From the NCBI GenBank assembly GCA_040006575.1, contig JBDTWS010000143.1, positions 1 through 10,215 on the forward strand: DNA of 10,215 bases. The letters run 5' to 3'. The stretch is from UKL13-2 sp040006575. GTDB lineage: Bacteria > Pseudomonadota > Gammaproteobacteria > Burkholderiales > Usitatibacteraceae. Shown in pieces: positions 1 to 7,500 of this stretch. The stretch's first letter is position 1, and every line of letters starts with the position of its first letter. The position numbers and the translations under genes are program-made. The notes under the pieces were generated by a model. The model was not told the origin of the DNA and made no database searches. It saw nothing but the letters and a program-made list of their open reading frames with translations.

Positions 1-33
1 ACCTAAAGTGCCGTAGATCTGGCGCAGAAAGAA

Positions 34-60
34 GAAAAGCCTCGAAGATCGAGGCTTTTC
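34..60. terminator. Bidirectional hairpin terminator beside tRNA-Ser
   Basis: Bases 34-45 pair perfectly with 49-60 (12 bp) around a 3-base loop at 46-48. On the minus strand the hairpin lies 10 bases past the tRNA 3' end and is followed by a T-rich run (the complement of 24-33), so it can end the tRNA-Ser transcript. On the plus strand the stem ends in TTTTC followed by TTATT, so it could also stop a gene entering from the left. The A-run/T-run symmetry of the stem arms is typical of a two-way intrinsic terminator. Confidence 0.8.
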
Positions 61-70
61 TTATTGAATA

Positions 71-161
71 TGGCGGAGAGGGAGGGATTCGAACCCTCGA
101 CACGGCAAAACCGTGTGCCGGATTTCGAGTCCGGTGCAATCGACCACTCTACCACCTCTCC
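71..161 (-). tRNA. tRNA-Ser (anticodon CGA)
   Basis: Read on the minus strand, this is a complete class II tRNA. The 7-bp acceptor stem is GGAGAGG (161-155) with CCTCTCC (81-75), the discriminator G is at 74, and CCA is encoded at 73-71. The anticodon stem CCGGA/TCCGG holds the loop CTCGAAA, giving anticodon CGA (bases 127-125), which reads the serine codon UCG. A long variable arm with a stem (CACGG/CCGTG around a short loop) precedes the T arm, which contains GGTTCGAATCC. The length of 91 with CCA and the long variable arm both fit serine tRNAs. It is transcribed away from the protein genes to its right and is followed by the terminator at 34-60. No defect is visible. Confidence 0.97.
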
Positions 162-186
162 GTTTTCTGGTCGAAACGAAGCGGCG

Positions 187-192
187 ATTATA
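187..192 (-). promoter_or_regulatory. Probable -10 box of the tRNA-Ser promoter
   Basis: The minus strand reads TATAAT, a perfect sigma-70 -10 hexamer, 25 bases upstream of the mature tRNA 5' end at 161. This would give a leader of roughly 18-20 bases. No good -35 hexamer sits 16-18 bases further upstream (around 208-215 the minus strand reads GCGCCAA). The call therefore rests on the -10 match and its position. Confidence 0.5.
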
Positions 193-255
193 GCCGTTCA
201 TTGGCGGTTTGGCGCCTTACGTCTATTCCTTTATTTCGAGTGAAACAAAAGGCGT

Positions 256-304
256 CTGGATAGGCGTTCCGATTCAATTATTTACAATGAATTTCGCTAT
301 CCAG
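256..304. repeat. Nested imperfect inverted repeat
   Basis: CTGGATAG at 256-263 is the exact reverse complement of CTATCCAG at 297-304. Inside it, ATTCA at 272-276 pairs with TGAAT at 288-292. The two stems are separated by an asymmetric internal loop (8 and 4 bases) and capped by an 11-base AT-rich loop. It could be an operator-like site or an RNA hairpin, but arms this short can occur by chance in AT-rich DNA. Confidence 0.3.
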
Positions 305-450
305 CCGTAGTATCCGTGTATGAATCAATTCGACTTCGTATGCAGCTGAAATAAGTGAATCAAAGGTATAGGTGGCTCGCACTTTACGGCCTAAGCGATT
401 TGCGCAAGAATATCGGGGAAACTCTTAAGAATGCGTTGTAAGTACGTGAT

Positions 451-459
451 TGTTATGAT
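451..459 (+). promoter_or_regulatory. Candidate extended -10 promoter for gene 1
   Basis: The sequence TGTTATGAT matches the extended -10 pattern TGn followed by TATGAT, one mismatch from TATAAT. It lies about 90 bases upstream of the gene 1 start. No -35 hexamer is recognisable at 16-18 bases spacing, which extended -10 promoters can tolerate. Transcription would begin near 465-467, leaving a 5' leader of about 85 bases. It is the best promoter-like element in the gap and probably serves genes 1 and 2 together. Confidence 0.4.
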
Positions 460-550
460 AGTTTAGCGATTGTTTCTTAGTTTTCAGCGGCGCAGAATTA
501 CTCTGGGTCGACATAATTGGCAATAAAAGCCAGCGGGGGAACGCAACAAA

Positions 551-1114
551 ATGCGATTAATTGCGAAAAATCGGTGGATTGGCCCGGTTGCAATTTCGGT
601 TATCGCAAGCGTTTCCTTTGGCAGCGCAGTGGCCGTGGCGCAAACGCCGGGCAAGGGCAACACAGCGCGTGAGCCGCTGGAAATAAAACTGGTGCGCAGC
701 AAGGTAACGGTAACCGGGGGCAAGGAAACATTTTCCAGCGCGGCAACGGCCAAGCCAGGGGAAATCCTGCAGGAAGTAGCGACTTATACCAACAGTTCCA
801 ATGCGGCGCTGACAAAGTTGGAAGCCACGCTGCCGGTTCCCGCCAACACAATATTGATCGTGGGCTCGGCAAAACCGGACAACGCAGTGGCCAGCACCGA
901 CGGGAAGAATTTTTTTCCGATGCCCTTAAAGCGGACATCGAAGCAAGCAAACGGCACGGTGACCGAGCAAGTCGTCGCAATGAACGAATACAAGTTTTTA
1001 CGCTGGCGTGTCGGCAGTCTGCCAGCGGCGAGTTCGCTGGTGTTTTCGGCAAGGTTCAGGGTGTTGGATGATGCGCCAGCCACAGTAGATTCGGTTCGGG
1101 ACAGCAAACAGTAA
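551..1114 (+). CDS. Secreted DUF11-like companion protein
   Basis: The 187-residue product starts with a clear Sec signal peptide: basic residues R2, K6 and R8, a hydrophobic stretch to about residue 25, and an A-V-A cleavage motif at 28-30 before Q31. The mature part of about 157 residues is a single beta-rich domain resembling the DUF11/conserved-repeat family. It has K-P-G near 68-70, T-Y-T-N-S at 78-82 and T-L-P-V-P at 93-97. It then carries the blocks S-T-D-G-K-N-F (115-121), P-L-K-R (125-128) and F-L-R-W (149-152), which I associate with small companions of giant DUF11 proteins. The start is set by a purine-rich site (GGGGGAA, 535-541) 9 bases before ATG. It has no cysteine, membrane anchor or sorting signal, so it is probably periplasmic or released. 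Gene 2 follows after 138 bases on the same strand, so co-transcription is likely. Function is unknown; a role in assembling or carrying the larger proteins is inference. Confidence 0.85.
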   Translation: MRLIAKNRWIGPVAISVIASVSFGSAVAVAQTPGKGNTAREPLEIKLVRSKVTVTGGKETFSSAATAKPGEILQEVATYTNSSNAALTKLEATLPVPANTILIVGSAKPDNAVASTDGKNFFPMPLKRTSKQANGTVTEQVVAMNEYKFLRWRVGSLPAASSLVFSARFRVLDDAPATVDSVRDSKQ

Positions 1115-1148
1115 AGCATGTCGGCAGCAAGGGGATGCTTGGTAGCAG

Positions 1149-1168
1149 GGAAGCAGTGCGGTGCTTCC
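1149..1168 (+). promoter_or_regulatory. Intergenic hairpin between genes 1 and 2
   Basis: GGAAGCA (1149-1155) pairs perfectly with TGCTTCC (1162-1168) around a 6-base loop. No T-tract follows, so it is not a normal intrinsic terminator. In a shared transcript it could protect the gene 1 message end or lower gene 2 expression. No convincing separate promoter for gene 2 was seen in this 138-base gap. Confidence 0.35.
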
Positions 1169-1241
1169 GCCCGTATTACGCGCGCGTCATGACTCATCTA
1201 TATGGCGGGCGCGAAAAAGCAGCTGCAATAAATCGACCTTC

Positions 1242-1245
1242 GGAG
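1242..1245 (+). promoter_or_regulatory. Ribosome-binding site fixing the gene 2 start
   Basis: GGAG ends 7 bases before the ATG at 1253. The in-frame ATG at 1358, which would give a more conventional signal peptide, has no Shine-Dalgarno-like sequence before it. This site therefore favours the upstream start. Confidence 0.65.
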
Positions 1246-1252
1246 CAGTGCA

Positions 1253-4200
1253 ATGAAACAGGTGAAACCGGTCCGTCCGGGAAAACCTAGACAAGCAGGC
1301 GTCGCCAGGGGATGGGGGCGCGCGGCATTTTTGTGCGTTGTGCGCATAGCGATTGCCATGCGTGCGGCGCGTGCAACTGCTGCGGGAATCTGCGCCTGGT
1401 TTTTCATTGCCGCATTTTCAAATTCCACACTGGCTGCGATGGCGCCGGCCAACGCTGTGATCGGTAACCAAGCTACTGCGACATATGTCGACAGCACGTC
1501 GACCACCCGCACCTCCACCTCCAACACCGTGCAAACCACGGTCCTGCCGGTCAAGAGTTACACACTGACCACAAATGGCGCGCGAAATGCGCCTCCCAAT
1601 GCGCAGGTCTGCTATCCGCACACGATCACCAACACCGGCAACGGCCAGGATACATACGCGCTGAACGTACCGGCCACAGGTGGCATGTTTGCGCATACCG
1701 CTCTCGCGTACTACATGGATGCTGACCAGAACGGGCTTCCCGATTCCGGCAGCCCCATCACCTCATCGGGACCGATCCCCGCGGGCACCACATTCAATTT
1801 CGTTGTCTGTGGAACGACACCCGCGGCCGCGACCCTGGGGCAACAGGGCACCATCATCGTCTCGGTAACCGACACCAACTCGCCGGCGCCGACCACGCTC
1901 ACGAACACCGACACCACGACTATCCAGCCCGCGTCCGTTACGATCAACAAGAAATTGTCGAGCGTTCCGCCGCCCGGTTACACGCCCGTGGTTTCCGGCG
2001 CGAGCCCCAACGCAGGACCGCTCTTTATCATCCTGGAATACGCCAACAACGGTTCGCTGCAGGCTGATGCGCTGGTACTACGCGACATCCTGCCCTCCGG
2101 CATGCTGTACGTTCCCGGCAGCGGTCGCTGGAGCGGTAGTGGCGTTGCGGTGTTGACGGATGTTGCCGGTGGCGATCCTGCCGGAATCACCTATCAGGCG
2201 CCGCCGACGGCTACCAGCGGCACGGTAGACGCGACGATCGCTACGGTGGCGGGCTCGTCATCGGGCAACGTCTATTTCCAGGTCACAATTGCAGGCGGAC
2301 TTGCCCCTTCACCCGCCAGTCAGGCGCCCACCGCCAATACCGGCGAGTACCGGTACAGCTATCAATTCGGCGGCAGCACTTATTGCGTAAACGGAACAAC
2401 GACAAGCATCATCGCTGCGCCTAATGCGGGCGCCTCTTGTCCCATTGCGAACGGCATCAGCAATACGGTCACATACACAGTCGTGCAAACAGCCGGTGTT
2501 TCGGTGAACGGCTCAAACACCAGCACAGCACTGGCTGCGAGTGAACCCGTGACCGTTGCGTCTGCAGCGCCTGGCCAGACAATCAGCTGGACCGACGTGA
2601 TCTGGAATACCGGCGGAGGCACCGACAGCTTTGATATTTCGCTGCTGAATACACCTTTGAACGGCTCGGGCTGCGCGCCCGGCAATGCTGGTGCCAATGC
2701 GTGTACCTTCCCGGCCAATACCAACTTCAGCATTCTTTCCTCAAACGGCATGACAGCCTTGCTGGACACCAACGGCAATGGCACGCCGGACACCGGCTCG
2801 ATTCCCCAGCCTACCGCCGGTGCCTGTCCTGCGCCATTTATCGTGAGCACGTCGGCGCCCTTGCGTTGCGGCTATTCCGTCGTGATTACCGCGACCTTGC
2901 CCGCAACCGCAGTTTCAGGCAACAACGGCGGCAACGGATATCGCATCGTGGTGCAGGGCACTTCGTTCTTCAACACCACCATCTCCGATACCGCGCCGGA
3001 CGTGCTCACCAGCATCGGCACCAACACAGTCGATCTCACCAATAACGTATCGATTGCCGGCGGTGCCAATGTCACAAACGGTCTCGGCCCCGACGATCTC
3101 GCCGTAAAGACCACCAACATCGTGACGCCCTCAGGTGCGGCCACGACGGCGACAACGTTCCGTTTGTTTGTCAACAACACCAGTAGCGCGGCCGCCGTTT
3201 ACGACCTCGGTTTCTCGTGGATCTCTGTGCCCGCAGGCCTGAACGCAACACCGACGGGATGGTCGGTGATCTTTCGCAATGATGGCGGCGGGGGCGCGTG
3301 TGCCACAACTTCGGGCGGCGCCATTGTCTCGACGGGTCCCACGCCGATCCCGGCAGCGGGCAGCCGTTTGATTTGCGCGGAAGTCACAGTGCCCGCCGTT
3401 GCAACGCCGAGCGCCGCACCGAGTGCGGGGCCGACCGCAGCACCGGCAGGCAACTACGTCATTTCATTCAGCACTACGCAACAGGGCGCTCCTTCAGTCA
3501 CCGACAGCAAGCGCGACCAGGTCACAGTTTTGCCCTTGCACGCCGTGACGCTGACACCGAACGGCGCGCAGAACTCTGTTCCCGGCGCGTCAGTCAGTTA
3601 CACCCACGTGCTGACCAACAGCGGGAACACCAGCGAGAACTTTACGTTCCCGACCCCCGCATTCCTGACCAACAGCCAGTCGCCCGCTTTTTCGTGGACG
3701 TCGGTTGCGTACGTGGACACCAACATGAACGGCACGCTGGAAGTTGGCGTGGATGCGCCCATCGTGCCGGGTACCACTACCTTTGCTTTGCCGCCCAATA
3801 GCTCGCAGGTTATTTTTGTGCGTGTCACCGCGCCACCCGCTTCTGGCAGCCCACCGAACGTGACCACGCTGACCGCAACCTACAACAGCGGTGCCAGCAG
3901 CGTTTCCGCGACGGATACCACCACGCTTACCGATGGCGTGAAGCTCGACAAATACCAGCAACTGCCCGGCGGAAACGGGTCCTGTCTGATTACACCGGCC
4001 ACAACGATAACGCTCGGTGCGCCCAATGCGCCGTGGAGCAACGCGACGATTATCGCCGGTCCGAATACGGCGCCTGGCAAATGCATTGCCTACCTCATCG
4101 TCGGCACCAACACGAGCGCGGTTAACGTCACGAACATCAATATGAGCGACGTGATTCCTGCCAGCACGAAACTTGAAACAGGATGCGGTGCGCCGGTCGC

Positions 4201-4348
4201 AACCGGCCCAGTCGCCATTACAGGCGGTCCTTACGCCAGTGGATTTACCGGCTCAGTCGCGGCGCAATCTTCACCAACACCCGCCACGCCACTGCCTCCT
4301 GGCACGAGTTTCACCATTCAATTTTGCGTAAAGATCAACGACACATAA
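1253..4348 (+). CDS. Large secreted multi-module DUF11-type protein
   Basis: The 1031-residue product is Thr/Ser/Ala/Gly/Asn-rich and almost all predicted beta-sandwich repeats. Residues 1-64 form an unusually long leader: a basic stretch, a hydrophobic segment near 24-36, a second near 42-55, then cleavage around A62-A64. Six modules follow, roughly at 65-228, 229-408, 409-590, 591-758, 759-898 and 899-1031. The second and sixth look like classical DUF11 domains, with strings such as R-D-I-L-P-S-G and S-D-V-I-P-A. The first, third and fifth share a different module with a T-N-[TS]-G or W-N-T-G core followed by an acidic D-x-[DN]-x-N-G loop (D156, D505, D822). The 14 cysteines after the leader are spaced as neighbouring pairs, suggesting disulfides. 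No LPXTG-like signal, transmembrane helix or barrel is seen at the C-terminus, so the protein is not self-anchored. It lies downstream of gene 1 and is closed by a hairpin terminator. It is probably a surface or periplasmic structural or adhesive protein; no enzymatic motif is seen. Confidence 0.88.
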   Translation: MKQVKPVRPGKPRQAGVARGWGRAAFLCVVRIAIAMRAARATAAGICAWFFIAAFSNSTLAAMAPANAVIGNQATATYVDSTSTTRTSTSNTVQTTVLPVKSYTLTTNGARNAPPNAQVCYPHTITNTGNGQDTYALNVPATGGMFAHTALAYYMDADQNGLPDSGSPITSSGPIPAGTTFNFVVCGTTPAAATLGQQGTIIVSVTDTNSPAPTTLTNTDTTTIQPASVTINKKLSSVPPPGYTPVVSGASPNAGPLFIILEYANNGSLQADALVLRDILPSGMLYVPGSGRWSGSGVAVLTDVAGGDPAGITYQAPPTATSGTVDATIATVAGSSSGNVYFQVTIAGGLAPSPASQAPTANTGEYRYSYQFGGSTYCVNGTTTSIIAAPNAGASCPIANGISNTVTYTVVQTAGVSVNGSNTSTALAASEPVTVASAAPGQTISWTDVIWNTGGGTDSFDISLLNTPLNGSGCAPGNAGANACTFPANTNFSILSSNGMTALLDTNGNGTPDTGSIPQPTAGACPAPFIVSTSAPLRCGYSVVITATLPATAVSGNNGGNGYRIVVQGTSFFNTTISDTAPDVLTSIGTNTVDLTNNVSIAGGANVTNGLGPDDLAVKTTNIVTPSGAATTATTFRLFVNNTSSAAAVYDLGFSWISVPAGLNATPTGWSVIFRNDGGGGACATTSGGAIVSTGPTPIPAAGSRLICAEVTVPAVATPSAAPSAGPTAAPAGNYVISFSTTQQGAPSVTDSKRDQVTVLPLHAVTLTPNGAQNSVPGASVSYTHVLTNSGNTSENFTFPTPAFLTNSQSPAFSWTSVAYVDTNMNGTLEVGVDAPIVPGTTTFALPPNSSQVIFVRVTAPPASGSPPNVTTLTATYNSGASSVSATDTTTLTDGVKLDKYQQLPGGNGSCLITPATTITLGAPNAPWSNATIIAGPNTAPGKCIAYLIVGTNTSAVNVTNINMSDVIPASTKLETGCGAPVATGPVAITGGPYASGFTGSVAAQSSPTPATPLPPGTSFTIQFCVKINDT

Positions 4349-4412
4349 CACTTACTTTTGCCGGCGTGGCTCGTGGAAGTGTCTACCGAACTTCGTGCAG
4401 TTCTTCCTTTGT

Positions 4413-4433
4413 ACCCGGCGTGTTGCCGGGTTT
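4413..4433 (+). terminator. Intrinsic terminator after gene 2
   Basis: ACCCGGC (4413-4419) pairs with GCCGGGT (4425-4431) in a 7-bp GC-rich stem with a 5-base loop (GTGTT). The imperfect T-rich tail TTTGGTTTGT begins at 4431. It lies 65 bases past the gene 2 stop. Its presence suggests genes 1-2 form one transcription unit and gene 3 is expressed at least partly from its own promoter within 4434-4531, although no well-spaced -35/-10 pair was found there. Confidence 0.7.
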
Positions 4434-4531
4434 GGTTTGTAAGCAACGTGGATTTGTTAATCATTGTTAGCGATCCGCCATTCGTGACCAATTCCGCAGT
4501 GTTTTGACTCTGTAAAAGCTAAATTCTCTGA

Positions 4532-7500
4532 ATGACTAATCGGGTAAATCCAGCCGTAGCAAATTGCCAGACTTCCGTAGTGGGGAAGACGGGCGCGCTC
4601 GGCCTGTTTTTGGCCTCGATGTTCTTTGCTGCGACCGCGACGGCGCAGGTTCCGGCTGCTGGAACGGTTATCACGAATAGCGCAACAAGCTCCCAGCAAG
4701 TCGGCCCCACACCGCAAACGTCGAATACCAATGCCGTGTCAGCGGTAGTCGGCATCGCGCCGTCAGTCTTGCCGGTTCTCACCAAGAGTTTCGCCTCACC
4801 ATCCATCATCATCGGCGGCAACACATCCCTGGTCTTCCATCTCGCCAACTCGGCAGGCAATCCGGCGCAAGCCGGCATCGCATTCGTCGATACGTTGCCT
4901 TCCGGATTGCGATTGACGCCAGGCGCTACCTCCACCGTCGCTGGCGCAGGCTGTGCTGCCATCGTGTCACTGGCAGCACCCGGCACCATCAGCGTTTCGG
5001 CCGGCACGATGACAGCCGGCACAGCAACGTGCGATATCTCAATTAACGGCGTCACCAACACGGCGGCCGTCAACCAGGATTGCTCCACCAATCCGCCCGC
5101 CTTCACGAACGGTTCCGCGTCGATGTCTGGTGTGATCAACGCCAGCAACGGTGTAACCAATCAGTGTCTCGTCGTAAGTCCGGTGCTGAATGTGGTGGCA
5201 ACGCCGGTGTGCGTGAACAACGCGCCATACGTCGACTACACAGTGACGCCCGTCGGCGTTGCAGCGCCAAGCGGTGTTTCGATTACGTGGGAAAAAATTT
5301 CCGGGCAAATCGTTTCAACCCTGCCCAACCAGCCGTTGATGGGCCGCCTGCTGTGGCCGGGTGCCACGGTCGACAGTTACGGCAATCCCACCGGCTGGCC
5401 GGGCTGGGTCTTCGTCAATGGCGGCTTCCAGCCCGTCAATGATGGCCTGCGACCGGACATGCGCATCAACTTCACGGTGAACCCAACCACCACTGTGACG
5501 GTGACATATCCGCCCGCAACGCCGACTTGCAACGCCAATCCTTCAACCAAAGCGACGCTGGACATGTCGCTGATCAAATCGATCAGTGACAATACCGGGA
5601 CATCGCCAAGCGGTCCCTACACGGTTGCGGTCCGCTATTTGAACGTAAGTCATCCTGACGGAAAAAAGACGGATGTGTCGGTGGTCGACGCATTGCCCGC
5701 AGGGATGGTGCTGGTGCCCGGTACGTTGCGCGTGCTGCCGAATGGCGGCACAGCGGTCAGCCTCCCGGGCGCTAGCGGCAGTGGAACCCTGCATGGCTCA
5801 AGCGCAACCTACAGCACGGCAGGCAATACGGTTACGGTTGGATTCTCACAACTCGCGCAGGGCGAATGGGGCATCATCGAGTTCGACATTAATATCGCGC
5901 CCGGCGTTGCTGTGGACAGTGTCCTGAAAAACATCGCCACCGTCGCATACACGGATAACACCGGTACGAAAATTCCGCCACGCCCTTCGAATCCGGCCGA
6001 ATTCCGGGTCATCGGCAGCGAGGGCGTGACATTGCGCGGCATGACGTTGTCAAGCGTGGCACCCGGCAGTACGGTAACGTTTGAAAACCTGCTGACCAAT
6101 ACCGGCGTGCGCGCAGACACGTTCGATATCACGCTGTCGGGATCGACCTATCCTGCCGGTACCGTTTTCAAGATGTACAAGCCCGATGGCGTAACGCTGC
6201 TGAGTGACTCCAGCGGTAACGGCGTGGCCGACACGGGCGTTGTACCGGCCGGCGGCACGTACAAGATCATCGTGAAGGCACAACTGCCGAACGGATCTTC
6301 AGGCGGCCCCTATTCGATTTCAAAGAATGCGGTGTCCACCAGCAATGCTTTTGTAAAGGCGACGGACGCAGATGTGGTCACGACGATCGCATCACTGTGC
6401 CGCATGGTGCTTGAACCTAACAACGTTGGCCAAGTCGCAGCCGGCGGCGCGATTGTGTACACGCATGTGCTGACCAACGTCGGTAACTGCACCGAAACCG
6501 TCACCGTTCCTGCTTCATTCCTGAACAATGGTTCCAGCGGATGGACAGCGCAAGTTTTCGTCGATAACGCGGTCGCCGGCGGCACATCCATTGTGGGTGT
6601 ACTGGATTCCGGTGACAGCGCGCTTTCGCCAACGACGACAATTACCGTTCCGCCGGGCGGGCGCGTGATATTCCTCGCGCGTGTCATTGCGCCGGCAGGG
6701 GCCGTCAACGGCGCAAGCAATACCACCACGCTGCAGGTGAATGCCGGCAATAGTGGCGTGCTATCCATAACGGATGTAACGACAGTCGCTTCCGGATCGA
6801 CAGGAACGGTTGACGATGTCATCACCGGATTTATTGACCCGGGCTTCCAGCGCCGCACAGTATGGGGCTTTATCGGCAGGCCACTTTATTTGCGTGCAGA
6901 TGCGCCGTCCTGCAACGCGGATCCCACAACGATCGACCGTCGCATTATTGTCATCACCGGCCCCAATGGTGAGCGCGAAGAAATTGTCGCCACCGAAACC
7001 GGTCCCAATACAGGCATGTTTGTCGCCGACGTCATCAACATCCGGTTGCCGCCAGTAATCGCAGGTGACAATTTGCTGGAAGGCCGTCCTTACGACACCT
7101 ATGACATCGACCTCGTCGGCTGCGGCAAGAAAATTTCCACCACGGTAACGTTGATTGATCCTAACGGCGTCGTATTCGACAGTCGTACCAACCAGCCGGT
7201 GCCAGGCGCCACCGTGCGTCTGGTCACGTCCAGCGGCGGACGCTGCACGACTACACCTGCCACCGTCAGCACACTGGCCGCCGGCCAGGTCGTACCGGCG
7301 CCGAACGTCGTCGTCACCAGTGTTGATGGGCGTTTTGATTTCCCGCTAGTTGCACCTGGCGAATATTGCGCACTTGTGACGCCGCCGAACGGGTACACGT
7401 GGGCATCCACCGTGCCATTCACGCAACTGCCTGCAGGGCGAAATGTGCTGGCGACAGGTCCGCTTACCGGCGGCTCGTATGGCGGTTCGTTCGCCGTCAC

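Larger units (their letters stand above)
162..550. other. Divergent intergenic region, no gene seen
   Basis: This stretch of 389 bases separates the leftward tRNA from rightward gene 1. No reading frame here has a ribosome-binding site plus plausible protein content. It is clearly AT-richer than the genes to its right. It holds the tRNA -10 box (187-192), an imperfect nested inverted repeat (256-304), an 8-bp perfect palindrome TTGCGCAA (400-407), an extended -10 element (451-459) and the gene 1 ribosome-binding site (535-541). I could not identify an operator for a named regulator or a riboswitch. Confidence 0.6.

Noticed and set aside
1..6. End of an upstream plus-strand gene (TAA at 4-6)
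   Set aside because: Two codons are not enough to establish a gene; the plus-strand terminator that follows makes it possible but unproven.
71..1114. tRNA-Ser as an integration site for a mobile island carrying the DUF11 genes
   Set aside because: The genes lie on the 5' side of the tRNA, not at its 3' end. No integrase and no second copy of the tRNA 3' end were seen, and base composition of the genes does not stand out.
2701..3801. Plus-strand frames of 114 and 167 codons inside gene 2 (2701-3045 and 3298-3801)
   Set aside because: Both are out-of-frame shadows rich in His/Arg/Gln, overlapping continuous DUF11-type coding with no break.
4504..4509. TTGACT as a -35 box for gene 3
   Set aside because: A 17-base spacer would put the -10 on TCTGAA at 4527-4532, overlapping the ATG, with transcription starting inside the gene. 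The AT-rich TAAATT nearby is only 10 bases away.
4519..5160. Open minus-strand frame (213 codons) across the gene 3 start
   Set aside because: It is antisense to the gene 3 signal peptide and first DUF11-type module, and the product resembles no protein family I know.
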